DNA from: Tardiphaga sp052076105
GTDB lineage: Bacteria > Pseudomonadota > Alphaproteobacteria > Rhizobiales > Xanthobacteraceae
Direction: 5' to 3'
Assembly: GCF_052076105.1 (NCBI RefSeq)
Contig: NZ_CP197245.1
Span: 4,650,001 to 4,714,000, forward strand
DNA length: 64,000 bases
A program made the translations under genes and the position numbers. The notes below the pieces were generated by a model. That model was not told the DNA's origin. It searched no databases and saw only the letters and a program-made list of their open reading frames with translations. Each line of letters opens with the position of its first letter. Position 1 is the stretch's first letter. Positions 9,217 to 17,056 of this stretch are shown piece by piece.

Positions 9217-9576
9217 ATGGCTTATACTGACGGATTCATTGTTCCGGTGCCGAAGAAGAACCTCGCCGCCTATCGCAGCCTCGCACGCAAGGCCGGCAAG
9301 ATCTGGCGCGAATACGGCGCGCTCGACTATCATGAATATGTTGCCGATGACGTCAGCGTTGGCAAATGGACCTCGTTCCCGCGCAGCGTGAAGCTGAAAC
9401 CTAACGAGACCGTCGTGTTTTCCTATATCATCTACAAGTCACGACGGGATCGCGACCGCATCAATGCGAAGGTGATGAAGGATCCGCGCCTTGCCAAGAT
9501 GATGGATCCGAAGGCGATGCCGTTCGATGCGAAGCGCATGATCTATGGTGGCTTCAAGACGCTGGTTTCTGTCTGA
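9217..9576 (+). CDS. DUF1428 family protein (YbaA-like)
   Basis: 119 residues starting at an ATG with AGGGAGA upstream; a start nine codons earlier would lack a good ribosome site. The sequence MAYTDGFIVPVPKKNL, the mid-segment FSYIIYKSRRDRDRIN and the ending DAKRMIYGGFKTLV are typical of DUF1428, a dimeric alpha/beta-barrel family (E. coli YbaA) of unknown biochemical function. It is 21 bases ahead of the VOC gene and shares its transcript and terminator. Confidence 0.9.
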   Translation: MAYTDGFIVPVPKKNLAAYRSLARKAGKIWREYGALDYHEYVADDVSVGKWTSFPRSVKLKPNETVVFSYIIYKSRRDRDRINAKVMKDPRLAKMMDPKAMPFDAKRMIYGGFKTLVSV

Positions 9577-9597
9577 CGCAACAAAGGGAGGACGCCC

Positions 9598-9975
9598 ATG
9601 ACTCCGCACGGCCATTTCAACTGGAATGAATTCGTGACGCGCGATCCCGAACGCGCCAAGCGCTTCTATCAGGAGACGATCGGCTGGACCTATCAGGCCA
9701 AGACGCTTGCGGGCGGCGGAATCTACTGGATTGCGATGATGGACGATGTGCGCGTCGGCGGCATCTTCCACGCGGAAGGTCCGGGCTACGCGAATGTCCC
9801 CGACGGCTGGATGCCATATCTGGCCGTCGATGACGTCGATATCAGAGTGAAGAAAGCGGTCGCCGCCGGCGCCACGCTGATGCGGCCGGTATTCGACATT
9901 CCCGATGTCGGCCGGCTCGCAATCCTGTTGCAGCCCGGCGGCGCCGGGATCGGTTGGGTCACGCCGTTCACGTAA
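9598..9975 (+). CDS. VOC (glyoxalase/bleomycin-resistance fold) family protein
   Basis: 125 residues with a GGAGG ribosome site. The opening HGHFNWNEFVTRDPERAKRFYQETIGW and the closing LQPGGAGIGWVTPF are the two paired beta-alpha-beta modules of the vicinal oxygen chelate fold. Members of this subgroup bind a metal or simply a ligand; none of the classic glyoxalase I residues can be assigned with certainty here. It is paired with DUF1428 in one operon, a combination often tied to small-molecule detoxification, which is inference only. Confidence 0.88.
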   Translation: MTPHGHFNWNEFVTRDPERAKRFYQETIGWTYQAKTLAGGGIYWIAMMDDVRVGGIFHAEGPGYANVPDGWMPYLAVDDVDIRVKKAVAAGATLMRPVFDIPDVGRLAILLQPGGAGIGWVTPFT

Positions 9976-9983
9976 GAGAAGCC

Positions 9984-10010
9984 GAGAGGCAGCAAGCTGC
10001 TGCCTCTCTT
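9984..10010. terminator. Bidirectional terminator hairpin
   Basis: GAGAGGCAGCA (9984-9994), an AGC loop and TGCTGCCTCTC (9998-10008) form a perfect 11-pair stem followed by TT. It sits in the 41 bases between the ends of the VOC gene and the convergent MFS gene and can serve both. Confidence 0.8.
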
Positions 10011-10016
10011 CATGCT

Positions 10017-11228
10017 TCAGGCTGGCACCTCGCCGCTGCGCGACAACGACACGAGCAGCGCGCCCGCCAGCGTCGCCGCTGCGAGATAGCCGACGGCGCC
10101 GAACGGGCCGAGACCGTCGACCAGAATGCCGCCGACGACTGCGCCGACCGTGATCGCAACCTGAAAAGCCGAGACGAGCAAACCACCCGCAGATTCGGCT
10201 TCATCCGATGCGACCCGCACCATCCATGTCTGGAAGCCAACCGGCAGCACGCCGAATGCAAAGCCCCACAGGCCCACAGCGATGCCAGCGACAAGTCCCG
10301 AACCGCCAAAAAACAGCAGGACCAGCGCGAGGACGGCGATGGCCGCAGACCCCGTGACGATCGCAAGTTTCGCACTACGGGCGACAAGCACGCCACCCGC
10401 GAAATTGCCGAAGAAGCCGCCCACACCGTAGACCAACAGGACGATTGAGATTGCAGTGACCGGAAGTTGCGGCACCTGCTCAAGGAAATGCCGGACGTAA
10501 GTGAACCCTGCGAAGTGGCCCGAGATACTGACAGCGATTGCGATCATCACGAGCCGGACGCTGGGCCGACGCATCAGCACGAACAGCGTGCGCACGTCCG
10601 GTGACGTGAGCGGCGGCAGGCGTGGCAGCGTCAGCATCTGAAAGACAAGCACGACGGCGCTGACGGCGGCCGCCAGCAAGAACACATTCCGCCAGCCCCA
10701 GAGATCGCCGAGATATGCACCGATCGGCGCAGCGCTGACGGTGGCAATCGAAACGCCGCTGAAAATCAGCGAGATCGCGCGCGGCAGCGCCTCCGCCGGA
10801 ACAAGCCGCATGGCGGTGGCGGTTGCCATCGCCCAAAAGCCGCTGAGGCTGATGCCGAGCAGCACGCGGGCAAACAACAGGATCGGCAGGTTGCTCGCCG
10901 TCGCCGACAGCAGGTTGGACACGATCAGCAGCACCGTCAGCAGCCACAGGACGACCCGGCGATCCATGGCGCGTGTCACAATGGCGGTCGCAAGCCCGGC
11001 AATGATCCCGACAAGAGAGGTCGCCGTGACCACCTGCCCGGCAGCACCAACTGAAACACCGAGATCTCTGGCGATCGGCGTGAGCAGGCTGGCGGGCAGG
11101 AATTCAGCAGTGACCTGGCTGAACGCACCAAGCATCAGGGAGACAACAGCCGCCCAGGCTGCGTCCGTCCGCTCAGTGGTTACGGGAGAAACATCGGCAT
11201 CAAGTGCGGCAGTGGCGGAATCAGTCAT
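10017..11228 (-). CDS. MFS drug/sugar efflux transporter (AraJ/YdhP-like)
   Basis: 403 residues with about twelve hydrophobic helices and no signal peptide. The TM2-3 loop motif AIVTRAMDRRVVLW and the segment LLGISLSGFWAMATATAMRLVP resemble the YdhP/AraJ/SotB class of the major facilitator superfamily, which exports sugars or drugs in exchange for protons. GGAGG sits before the ATG. It is divergent from an AraC regulator with only 68 bases between starts, and that gap carries a perfect inverted repeat overlapping the ribosome site, so it is very probably controlled by that regulator. Substrate unknown. Confidence 0.88.
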   Translation of the reverse strand: MTDSATAALDADVSPVTTERTDAAWAAVVSLMLGAFSQVTAEFLPASLLTPIARDLGVSVGAAGQVVTATSLVGIIAGLATAIVTRAMDRRVVLWLLTVLLIVSNLLSATASNLPILLFARVLLGISLSGFWAMATATAMRLVPAEALPRAISLIFSGVSIATVSAAPIGAYLGDLWGWRNVFLLAAAVSAVVLVFQMLTLPRLPPLTSPDVRTLFVLMRRPSVRLVMIAIAVSISGHFAGFTYVRHFLEQVPQLPVTAISIVLLVYGVGGFFGNFAGGVLVARSAKLAIVTGSAAIAVLALVLLFFGGSGLVAGIAVGLWGFAFGVLPVGFQTWMVRVASDEAESAGGLLVSAFQVAITVGAVVGGILVDGLGPFGAVGYLAAATLAGALLVSLSRSGEVPA

Positions 11229-11234
11229 GGCAGC

Positions 11235-11274
11235 CTCCAGAAGGGACCCCGGAGATGGAGGTGACCTTCTGGAG
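11235..11274. promoter_or_regulatory. Perfect inverted repeat between MFS and AraC genes
   Basis: CTCCAGAAGG (11235-11244) and CCTTCTGGAG (11265-11274) are exact inverted copies, 30 bases centre to centre. In the MFS mRNA the second-synthesised arm contains the Shine-Dalgarno bases, so the repeat could be a DNA operator for the AraC protein or an RNA hairpin covering the ribosome site. Confidence 0.6.
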
Positions 11275-11296
11275 TTTCCATGCTAGAAAACCCGTA

Positions 11297-12274
11297 ATGC
11301 TTGATCATTCGTCCACAGGTGTCGCCACTCACCCCCTGACCGAAATGCTCAGGGGCTTGAAGATAGAGGGCGTCGATTACGTCCGCTGCCGCATGACCGA
11401 ACCATGGGGGCTGGTATTCCCGGCGCGGCCAAAGGCGCAATTTCACTTCGTCGCCGAGCGCGGCTGCTGGCTGCGGACTCTGGACGGTGAGTGGGTCCGT
11501 CTTGAACCAGGCGATGCGGTCTTGCTGCCGCGCGGCGCGGAACACGCACTGGCGAGTTCACCCGATGCCTTCCCCGCGCCTGTCGAGAATTGCCAGTTCG
11601 AGCCGGTGTGCTGCGGCATCCTCGACACCTGCAGCGGTGGCGGCCGCAATGGCGAGGAAACCGTACTGTTCGGTGCCGGCATGACCTTCAACCTCGACAG
11701 CCAGCATCCCTTGCTTCTGATGATGCCTGAGCTGATGCAGATGCACGAACTTGCCACCGACGAACCCGCCATCCCGCATCTGCTCGAGGCCATGACATCC
11801 GAACTGGCGCTGGACCGCGTCGGTGCCGGCGGAATGCTGACGCGGCTGGCCGACGTCGTCGCCGCGGCACTGATCCGCAACTGGGTAGAGAAAGGTTGTG
11901 GCTCCGACGGTTGGGTCGCAGCCGCGCGCGACCCCGGTATCGGCCGTGTTCTCGCCGCCATCCATCGCGATCCGACCCGGGACTGGACCGTCGAGGCACT
12001 GGCGGAGGTCATGCATGCATCACGCTCGGCATTTGCGTTGCGCTTCGCCAATGTCGTCGGCCAGACACCAGCCCGTTACGTCGCGCAATTGCGGATGCGG
12101 GAAGCAAAACAGTGGCTCGTTCGCGACCGCCTGAAGATTGCGGTCGTCGCACGCCGGCTCGGCTATGAATCGGAAGCCGCGTTCAGCCGCGCCTTCAAGC
12201 GCATTATCGGCGCGCCGCCGAGCCATTTTCGGACGACACTGACTGCTGCCTCTAATGGCGAACGGCCGGACTAG
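11297..12274 (+). CDS. AraC family transcriptional regulator (cupin_6 type)
   Basis: 325 residues from the ATG at 11297; earlier in-frame ATGs exist but would run into the divergent promoter. The N-terminal half is the AraC-binding cupin seen in many regulators next to MFS exporters or oxidoreductases (VRCRMTEPWGLVFP, FHFVAERGCWLR, LEPGDAVLLPRGAEHAL). The C-terminal half has two helix-turn-helix motifs, with WTVEALAEVMHASRSAFALRF and LKIAVVARRLGYESEAAFSRAF, ending in GAPPSHFR. The natural target is the MFS gene facing it. Ligand unknown. Confidence 0.9.
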   Translation: MLDHSSTGVATHPLTEMLRGLKIEGVDYVRCRMTEPWGLVFPARPKAQFHFVAERGCWLRTLDGEWVRLEPGDAVLLPRGAEHALASSPDAFPAPVENCQFEPVCCGILDTCSGGGRNGEETVLFGAGMTFNLDSQHPLLLMMPELMQMHELATDEPAIPHLLEAMTSELALDRVGAGGMLTRLADVVAAALIRNWVEKGCGSDGWVAAARDPGIGRVLAAIHRDPTRDWTVEALAEVMHASRSAFALRFANVVGQTPARYVAQLRMREAKQWLVRDRLKIAVVARRLGYESEAAFSRAFKRIIGAPPSHFRTTLTAASNGERPD

Positions 12275-12297
12275 ATAGCGCCTTGGATTCTTTTTCC

Positions 12298-12341
12298 GCG
12301 TTTTCTTAACGCGAACCGGTATCCACTTCGCTCGAAAACGC
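12298..12341. repeat. Rhizobiales-type intergenic palindrome
   Basis: GCGTTTTC (12298-12305) and GAAAACGC (12334-12341) flank an inner GCGAACCGG...ACTTCGC segment. This 44-base element closely resembles a repeat seen in very many Rhizobiales intergenic regions. It sits between the AraC stop and the convergent YjfB stop and could end both transcripts. Confidence 0.65.
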
Positions 12342-12342
12342 T

Positions 12343-12537
12343 TTAGGCCGCGATATCGAGATTGCCGCCGACGCCTGGGCCGAGATTGGCCTGGGATGCC
12401 TGCTGTGCGCCGCCAAGCAGCGTGAGCACGGTGTTCTTTTCCATGTCGGCATTCGACTTCATGATCGAGGTCGAAATCTGCTGCTGCGTTCCCGCTGCCT
12501 GCATGGCAAGCGCGCTGGCGACCAAGGCCATATCCAT
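12343..12537 (-). CDS. YjfB family small protein
   Basis: 64 residues starting MDMALVASALAMQAAGTQQQ, with GGAG seven bases ahead of the ATG. The pattern of a hydrophobic helix followed by QQQISTSIMK and a VLTLLGGA helix matches YjfB (putative motility protein) family members, which are small and lack a known biochemical role. A longer frame continues upstream but has no supporting start. The gene stands alone between AraC and LysR genes. Confidence 0.75.
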   Translation of the reverse strand: MDMALVASALAMQAAGTQQQISTSIMKSNADMEKNTVLTLLGGAQQASQANLGPGVGGNLDIAA

Positions 12538-12608
12538 GGAAATACTCCGTAACGACGTACCGCCGGTATAGCGGTGCGGGGTTAACGAATGTTGACCTTG
12601 GGCAACAA

Positions 12609-13460
12609 TCAGCCGGCATTCGCCCGAAAGGCCGCACCCAGCGTACGCAGCGCGCCGCGCGCCCGTGCATCGGTGAGACTGGAATGCAGCATCGTCTCCG
12701 CATCCTGCAATTTCGGCAGACCGAGGCGCGGACCGAGATCGATGCTGCCGGCGGGAGCAACACGGCGGACCAGCGCACCAACGGCGAGACCGGCGGAGAT
12801 CGCCGCGCCGATGGTCGCAACACCGCCGCCAACGAAGGCTTCGGTCCACGGAATACCAGCCCCATCGAGCGCCGTGATCGCCGCCGAACGGACCGTGCAT
12901 GGCGCGGACTGCGCCGCGAGTCGCAACGGCTCACCGGGCGTGTGCAGGAAATCCGGCGCCCCCATCCAGCCAAACGGCTCTTCCATCAGGACCTCGCCGT
13001 CGCGGCGCCGCTTGTCGATCCGCAGCACGATCGCCGCATCGAGATCGCCGGCGTCATAGGCAGACAGCACGACCCGCGATGACTCGATCCGCAATTCGAT
13101 CACCAGGGACGGATCGGTCGCGCTCATGCGTTTCAAGACGTCGGCAAGATCGGCGCCAACGAGATGATGGCTGATCCCGACCACCAGCCTTCGCCGCTCG
13201 GCGGCAAATGAGCCAATGGCCGACTGATGCGCCGCGACGAGATTTCGCGCGGAGGCCAGAAACGCCGCCCCCTCCGCCGACAGGCGCACCAGCCGCGGCG
13301 TTCGCTCCAGCAGGCGCTTGCCAAGCCCGCTTTCCAGCCGCTTGACCTTCAGACTGATCGCCGACTGCGTGCTTCCCATCGCCTCGGCGGCGCGGGTGAA
13401 GCTGGTGAGATCGGCCACCAGTACAAAAGCCTGCACCGCCTCGATATCGAGCGCTTTCAT
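12609..13460 (-). CDS. LysR family transcriptional regulator
   Basis: 283 residues. The winged helix-turn-helix lies at about 5-65 (FVLVADLTSFTRAAEAMGSTQSAISLKVKRLESGLGKRLLERTPR), and the rest is the periplasmic-binding-like effector domain. It is divergent from the tautomerase gene, the standard LysR arrangement, with a 109-base gap holding a perfect inverted repeat next to its own start. It therefore probably controls the tautomerase and represses itself. The effector is unknown. Confidence 0.9.
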   Translation of the reverse strand: MKALDIEAVQAFVLVADLTSFTRAAEAMGSTQSAISLKVKRLESGLGKRLLERTPRLVRLSAEGAAFLASARNLVAAHQSAIGSFAAERRRLVVGISHHLVGADLADVLKRMSATDPSLVIELRIESSRVVLSAYDAGDLDAAIVLRIDKRRRDGEVLMEEPFGWMGAPDFLHTPGEPLRLAAQSAPCTVRSAAITALDGAGIPWTEAFVGGGVATIGAAISAGLAVGALVRRVAPAGSIDLGPRLGLPKLQDAETMLHSSLTDARARGALRTLGAAFRANAG

Positions 13461-13469
13461 CAGCCCATC

Positions 13470-13493
13470 ATTTCAATATGACATCATTGAAAT
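13470..13493. promoter_or_regulatory. Candidate LysR operator
   Basis: ATTTCAAT (13470-13477), eight bases, then ATTGAAAT (13486-13493): a perfect inverted repeat ten bases upstream of the LysR start codon in the divergent gap. It contains the T-N11-A form of LysR sites and is AT-rich against a GC-rich background. Confidence 0.6.
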
Positions 13494-13569
13494 ATTCTTT
13501 CATACGATTTTCCAATGATCAATATGGGATTAGGTTTGCTGCATCGGATTTGAACGACAGGAGACCACC

Positions 13570-13953
13570 ATGCCGCTGGTTCGCATTTCACTGAAGAAGG
13601 GCAAGCCCGCCGCCTATCGGGAAGCGATCGCCGAAGGCGTCTATCAGGCGCTGCGGGAGAGTTTCGCCGTCCCCGAAAACGACCGTTTCGTCACCATCCA
13701 CGAGCACGAGGATGGCACTTTTATCTATGATCCGAATTATCTCGGCATTCGCCGGACAGATGACCTCGTCATTATCCAGCTGACGGTGAGCAACACCCGC
13801 CCACGCGAGCAGAAGCAGGCGCTCTACAAACGGATCGTCGAGAAGCTGACTGACAGACCGGGCCTGCGGCCCGAAGACGTCTTCATCAATCTCGTCGAGG
13901 TGCTGCCGGAGAACTGGTCATTCGGCAACGGCGTGGCGCAGTACGTGACATGA
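13570..13953 (+). CDS. Tautomerase family protein
   Basis: 127 residues with the catalytic proline directly after the initiator methionine (MPLVRISLKKGK), which becomes the N-terminal base after methionine removal. The segments RFVTIHEHEDG, the length and the ending VLPENWSFGNGVAQY fit the Tautomerase_2 group related to malonate-semialdehyde decarboxylase and 4-oxalocrotonate tautomerase. Likely acts on a small enol or keto acid. AGGAGA precedes the start. The stop overlaps the start of a 37-codon frame by four bases. Confidence 0.9.
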   Translation: MPLVRISLKKGKPAAYREAIAEGVYQALRESFAVPENDRFVTIHEHEDGTFIYDPNYLGIRRTDDLVIIQLTVSNTRPREQKQALYKRIVEKLTDRPGLRPEDVFINLVEVLPENWSFGNGVAQYVT

Positions 13954-14063
13954 TTACACAGCACGCGGCATTGATGGCGCATCTGTGCGGTATCAGCATG
14001 GGAATGGCGGTTATCGTCGGTCTTGTGCCGGCGACGGTGAGCTTGCTGCGGGTTTTCATCTGA
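13950..14063 (+). CDS. Possible 37-residue membrane peptide
   Basis: An ATG overlaps the tautomerase stop in the classic ATGA coupling arrangement and opens 37 codons ending TGA. The product begins MITQHAALMAHLCG and then has one hydrophobic segment (GMAVIVGLVPATVSLL, about residues 18-33), as expected of a single-pass membrane peptide. Coupling and hydrophobicity argue for translation; there is no independent ribosome site and I do not recognise the sequence. Confidence 0.4.
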   Translation: MITQHAALMAHLCGISMGMAVIVGLVPATVSLLRVFI

Positions 14064-14077
14064 CCGCAAAAACGCGG

Positions 14078-14125
14078 ATGGCCGGGATATCTCGCGAAGC
14101 CGCGCTTCGCGCTTTGCCCGGCCAT
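14078..14125. repeat. REP-like palindrome
   Basis: ATGGCCGGG (14078-14086) and CCCGGCCAT (14117-14125) flank an inner hairpin GCGAAGC-CGC-GCTTCGC (14094-14110). The nested form is typical of Bradyrhizobium-type REP units. It lies between convergent genes and could also terminate transcription. Confidence 0.65.
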
Positions 14126-14159
14126 GACGACGTCGCATGTGAGCGACAGCGCGCAACGC

Positions 14160-15041
14160 TTAGCGCGTCGGGACCGGCTTCTCGCCGCGGTAATCGTAGA
14201 AGCCACGCTGCGTCTTGCGACCGAGCCAGCCGGCTTCGACATATTTCACCAGCAGCGGGCATGGCCGATACTTGGAATCGGCGAGGCCTTCATGCAGCAC
14301 CTGCATGATCGACAGGCACGTATCGAGGCCGATGAAGTCGGCGAGTTCGAGCGGGCCCATCGGATGATGTGCGCCGAGCTTCATCGCCATGTCGATGGCT
14401 TCGACATTGCCGACGCCTTCATACAGCGTGTAGATCGCCTCGTTGATCATCGGCAAAAGAATACGATTGACGATGAAGGCCGGGAAATCTTCCGAGACGG
14501 CGACCTGCTTGCCGAGCTTGGTAACAAACTCCTTCGAGGCGTCGAAGGTCGCGTCATCAGTGGCAATGCCGCGGATCAATTCGACCAGCTCCATCACCGG
14601 CACCGGATTCATAAAGTGAATGCCGATGAACTTCTCGGGACGGTCTGTCGACGCCGCGAGGCGCGTGATCGAGATCGACGATGTGTTGGAGGCGACGATC
14701 GCCTCCGGCTTCAGCACCGCACAGAGATCGTGGAAAATCTTGCGCTTGACCTCTTCCTTCTCGACCGCGGACTCGATCACGAGATCGCAATCGGCCAGGC
14801 CATCCATCGTGTCGGATGACGTGATGCGGTCCAGCGCCGCCTTGCGGGCATCTTCCGTGATGACCTTCTTGGCAACCTGACGCGACAGGTTGCCGTTGAT
14901 CGTCGCCATGGCAGACTTCAGTCGGTCGGCGGAGACATCGTTCAGGACAACTTCGAGGCCGCCTAATGCAGCCACATGCGCAATGCCATTGCCCATCTGG
15001 CCCGAGCCGATCACGCCGACTTTCTTGATCATAACCGCCAT
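14160..15041 (-). CDS. 3-hydroxybutyryl-CoA dehydrogenase
   Basis: Oxidises (S)-3-hydroxybutyryl-CoA to acetoacetyl-CoA with NAD(P), or the reverse, in butyrate, fatty-acid or poly-hydroxybutyrate metabolism. KKVGVIGSGQMGNGIAH is the N-terminal Rossmann motif, ESAVEKEEVKRKIF and HFMNPVPVMELVELI carry catalytic and substrate residues, and GFYDYRGEKP closes the chain. I chose the ATG at 15041 (293 residues, the common length); two upstream ATGs would add eight or four residues before the Rossmann strand. It follows etfB-etfA on the same strand but beyond a hairpin terminator, so it is probably a separate unit. Confidence 0.93.
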   Translation of the reverse strand: MAVMIKKVGVIGSGQMGNGIAHVAALGGLEVVLNDVSADRLKSAMATINGNLSRQVAKKVITEDARKAALDRITSSDTMDGLADCDLVIESAVEKEEVKRKIFHDLCAVLKPEAIVASNTSSISITRLAASTDRPEKFIGIHFMNPVPVMELVELIRGIATDDATFDASKEFVTKLGKQVAVSEDFPAFIVNRILLPMINEAIYTLYEGVGNVEAIDMAMKLGAHHPMGPLELADFIGLDTCLSIMQVLHEGLADSKYRPCPLLVKYVEAGWLGRKTQRGFYDYRGEKPVPTR

Positions 15042-15110
15042 CTTGCTTGTCATCTCAGGGAACACGCCGCCCGCGCATGCCGCGTTCGGAAAGCTATCTT
15101 TACATAAAAT

Positions 15111-15139
15111 ATCGGCCGGAGTCAGTCACTCCGGCCGAT
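15111..15139 (-). terminator. Terminator after etfBA
   Basis: ATCGGCCGGAGT (15111-15122) and ACTCCGGCCGAT (15128-15139) form a perfect 12-pair stem with a 5-base loop. Read on the minus strand, the stem is followed by a T-rich run (ATTTTATGTAAAG), as in intrinsic terminators. It separates etfA from the dehydrogenase gene. Confidence 0.85.
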
Positions 15140-15208
15140 GTCGTTAATTGAGGCGCAAAGCCCTCATTCAGCAAGGCCTTATTTGCCAAATCCTTGCCTG
15201 CCCAGCCT

Positions 15209-16144
15209 CTACTTGCCGAGTGCTTCGGTCAGCTCCGGCACGGCCTGGTAGAGGTCCGCGACCAGGCCGTAATCGGCAACCTGGAAGATCGGCGCGTCTT
15301 CGTCCTTGTTGATCGCGACGATCACCTTGGAGTCCTTCATACCGGCGAGATGCTGGATCGCGCCGGAAATGCCGACGGCGATATACAGCTCAGGAGCCAC
15401 GACCTTGCCGGTCTGGCCGACCTGCCAGTCGTTCGGCGCATAACCGGCATCCACCGCGGCGCGCGAGGCGCCGACACCGGCGCCGAGCTTGTCGGCGAGC
15501 GGCTCGATGTACTTGGTGAAGTTCTCGCGGCTCTGCATGGCGCGGCCACCGGAGACGATGATCTTCGCCGAGGTCAGTTCCGGACGATCGCTCTTGGCCA
15601 TGTCCTCGCCGACGAAGGTCGACAGACCGGGATTCTCGGCCGTCTTGGCGTCTTCCACCGCCGCGCTGCCGCCTTCACCGGCTGCAGCGAAGGTCGAGGT
15701 ACGCACCGTGATGACCTTCTTGGCGTCCTTGGACTTCACGGTCTGGATCGCGTTACCGGCATAGATCGGACGCTCGAACGTGTCGGGCGCAACCACCTTG
15801 GTGATTTCCGACACCTGCATCACGTCGAGCAGGGCAGCAACGCGCGGCATGGTGTTCTTCGACCGCGTGGTCGCAGCGGCGATCAGCACGTCATAGGCGG
15901 GCGCGAGCGACACGATCAGCGCGGCCAGCGGCTCGGCGAGATCGTGGGCATAGGAAGCGTCGTCGGCGAGCAGCACCTTGGTGACACCCTGCAGCTTGGC
16001 GGCAGCTTCCGCGGCCGGCTTCGCATTCTGGCCGGCAACGAGGATATGCACCTCGCCGCCGATCTGGGTCGCAGCGGTGAGCGCCTTGTTGGTGGAATCC
16101 TTCAGGGTGGCGTTGTCGTGATCGGCAAGCAGCAATGTCGGCAT
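15209..16144 (-). CDS. etfA: Electron transfer flavoprotein alpha subunit
   Basis: 311 residues. Binds FAD and with EtfB passes electrons from acyl-CoA and other dehydrogenases to ETF:quinone oxidoreductase. The C-terminal FAD domain shows KIIVSGGRAMQSRENF, DAGYAPNDWQVGQTGKVVAPELYIAVGISGAIQHLAGM and VAINKDEDAPIF, the family signature. Its ATG shares one base with the stop of etfB (TAATG), so the two are translationally coupled and made in equal amounts. A strong terminator follows. Confidence 0.97.
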   Translation of the reverse strand: MPTLLLADHDNATLKDSTNKALTAATQIGGEVHILVAGQNAKPAAEAAAKLQGVTKVLLADDASYAHDLAEPLAALIVSLAPAYDVLIAAATTRSKNTMPRVAALLDVMQVSEITKVVAPDTFERPIYAGNAIQTVKSKDAKKVITVRTSTFAAAGEGGSAAVEDAKTAENPGLSTFVGEDMAKSDRPELTSAKIIVSGGRAMQSRENFTKYIEPLADKLGAGVGASRAAVDAGYAPNDWQVGQTGKVVAPELYIAVGISGAIQHLAGMKDSKVIVAINKDEDAPIFQVADYGLVADLYQAVPELTEALGK

Positions 16145-16893
16145 TAGAGCACCCCGGCTTCAGTCTTGAGTTTCGATACCAGTTCGGCGACGTCCTTGAC
16201 CTTGACGCCGGCCTTGCGGCCGCCCGGTTCGCTGGTCTTGATGATCTCGAGACGTGGAGAGATATCGACGCCGTAACCATCGGCGGTCTTCTCGTCGATC
16301 GGCTTCTTCTTCGCCTTCATGATGTTCGGCAGCGACGCATAGCGCGGCTCGTTCAGACGAAGATCGGTAGTCACGATCGCCGGTCCCTTGAGCTTGACGG
16401 TCTGCAGACCGCCATCGACTTCACGGGTCACGGTGACGTCGTCGCCCTCGAGCATGAGCTTGTTGGCGAAGGTCGCCTGCGGCCAGCCGAGCAGCGCGGC
16501 CAGCATCTGGCCGGTCTGGTTGCTATCGTCGTCGATCGCCTGCTTGCCCAGGATCACGAGACCTGGCTTTTCCTCATCGGTGACAGCCTTGAGGATCTTG
16601 GCGACAGCGAGCGGCTCGACGGTGCCTTCGACCTTGACGAGGATGCCACGGTCGGCGCCCATCGCGAGACCAGTGCGGAGGGTTTCGGACGCCTGTGCGG
16701 GACCGATCGATACCACCACCACTTCGGTTGCCTTGCCGGCCTCTTTCAGGCGCAGGGCTTCCTCAACGGCGATTTCGTCGAACGGATTCATCGACATCTT
16801 GACGTTGGACAGTTCGACGCCCGATCCGTCGCTCTTGACGCGAACCTTGACGTTGTAATCGACCACCCGTTTGACCGCGACCAGAACCTTCAT
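16144..16893 (-). CDS. etfB: Electron transfer flavoprotein beta subunit
   Basis: 249 residues, the partner of EtfA, binding AMP as a structural ligand. KVLVAVKRVVDYNVKVRV opens the chain, and SMNPFDEIAVEEALRLKE, LGKQAIDDDSNQTGQM and VTTDLRLNEPRYASLPNIMKAKKK are strongly conserved; the last carries the ETF beta signature that docks on partner dehydrogenases. A sigma70-like promoter lies about 60 bases upstream. The pairing with a 3-hydroxybutyryl-CoA dehydrogenase just downstream fits fatty-acid or butyrate oxidation. Confidence 0.97.
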   Translation of the reverse strand: MKVLVAVKRVVDYNVKVRVKSDGSGVELSNVKMSMNPFDEIAVEEALRLKEAGKATEVVVVSIGPAQASETLRTGLAMGADRGILVKVEGTVEPLAVAKILKAVTDEEKPGLVILGKQAIDDDSNQTGQMLAALLGWPQATFANKLMLEGDDVTVTREVDGGLQTVKLKGPAIVTTDLRLNEPRYASLPNIMKAKKKPIDEKTADGYGVDISPRLEIIKTSEPGGRKAGVKVKDVAELVSKLKTEAGVL

Positions 16894-16951
16894 CGATCCT
16901 CTTTCGTGTGAGTTTTATTGTTTCAGAGCTTGCTCGGAAGCTTGGGCGCGG

Positions 16952-16980
16952 AACCTAAAGCCCCTGCCACACGGGGTCAA
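16952..16980 (-). promoter_or_regulatory. Sigma70-like promoter of etfBA
   Basis: On the minus strand, TTGACC (16980-16975), a 17-base spacer and TAGGTT (16957-16952) stand about 60 bases before the etfB start. The -35 and spacing are near ideal; the -10 is partial. Confidence 0.6.
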
Positions 16981-17056
16981 CGCGCCTGACCCGAAAATCG
17001 AATATCTCTAGGTCAGCCAATTATGGCCGAAATTACCGGTTCTGGCCGGGCACAAT

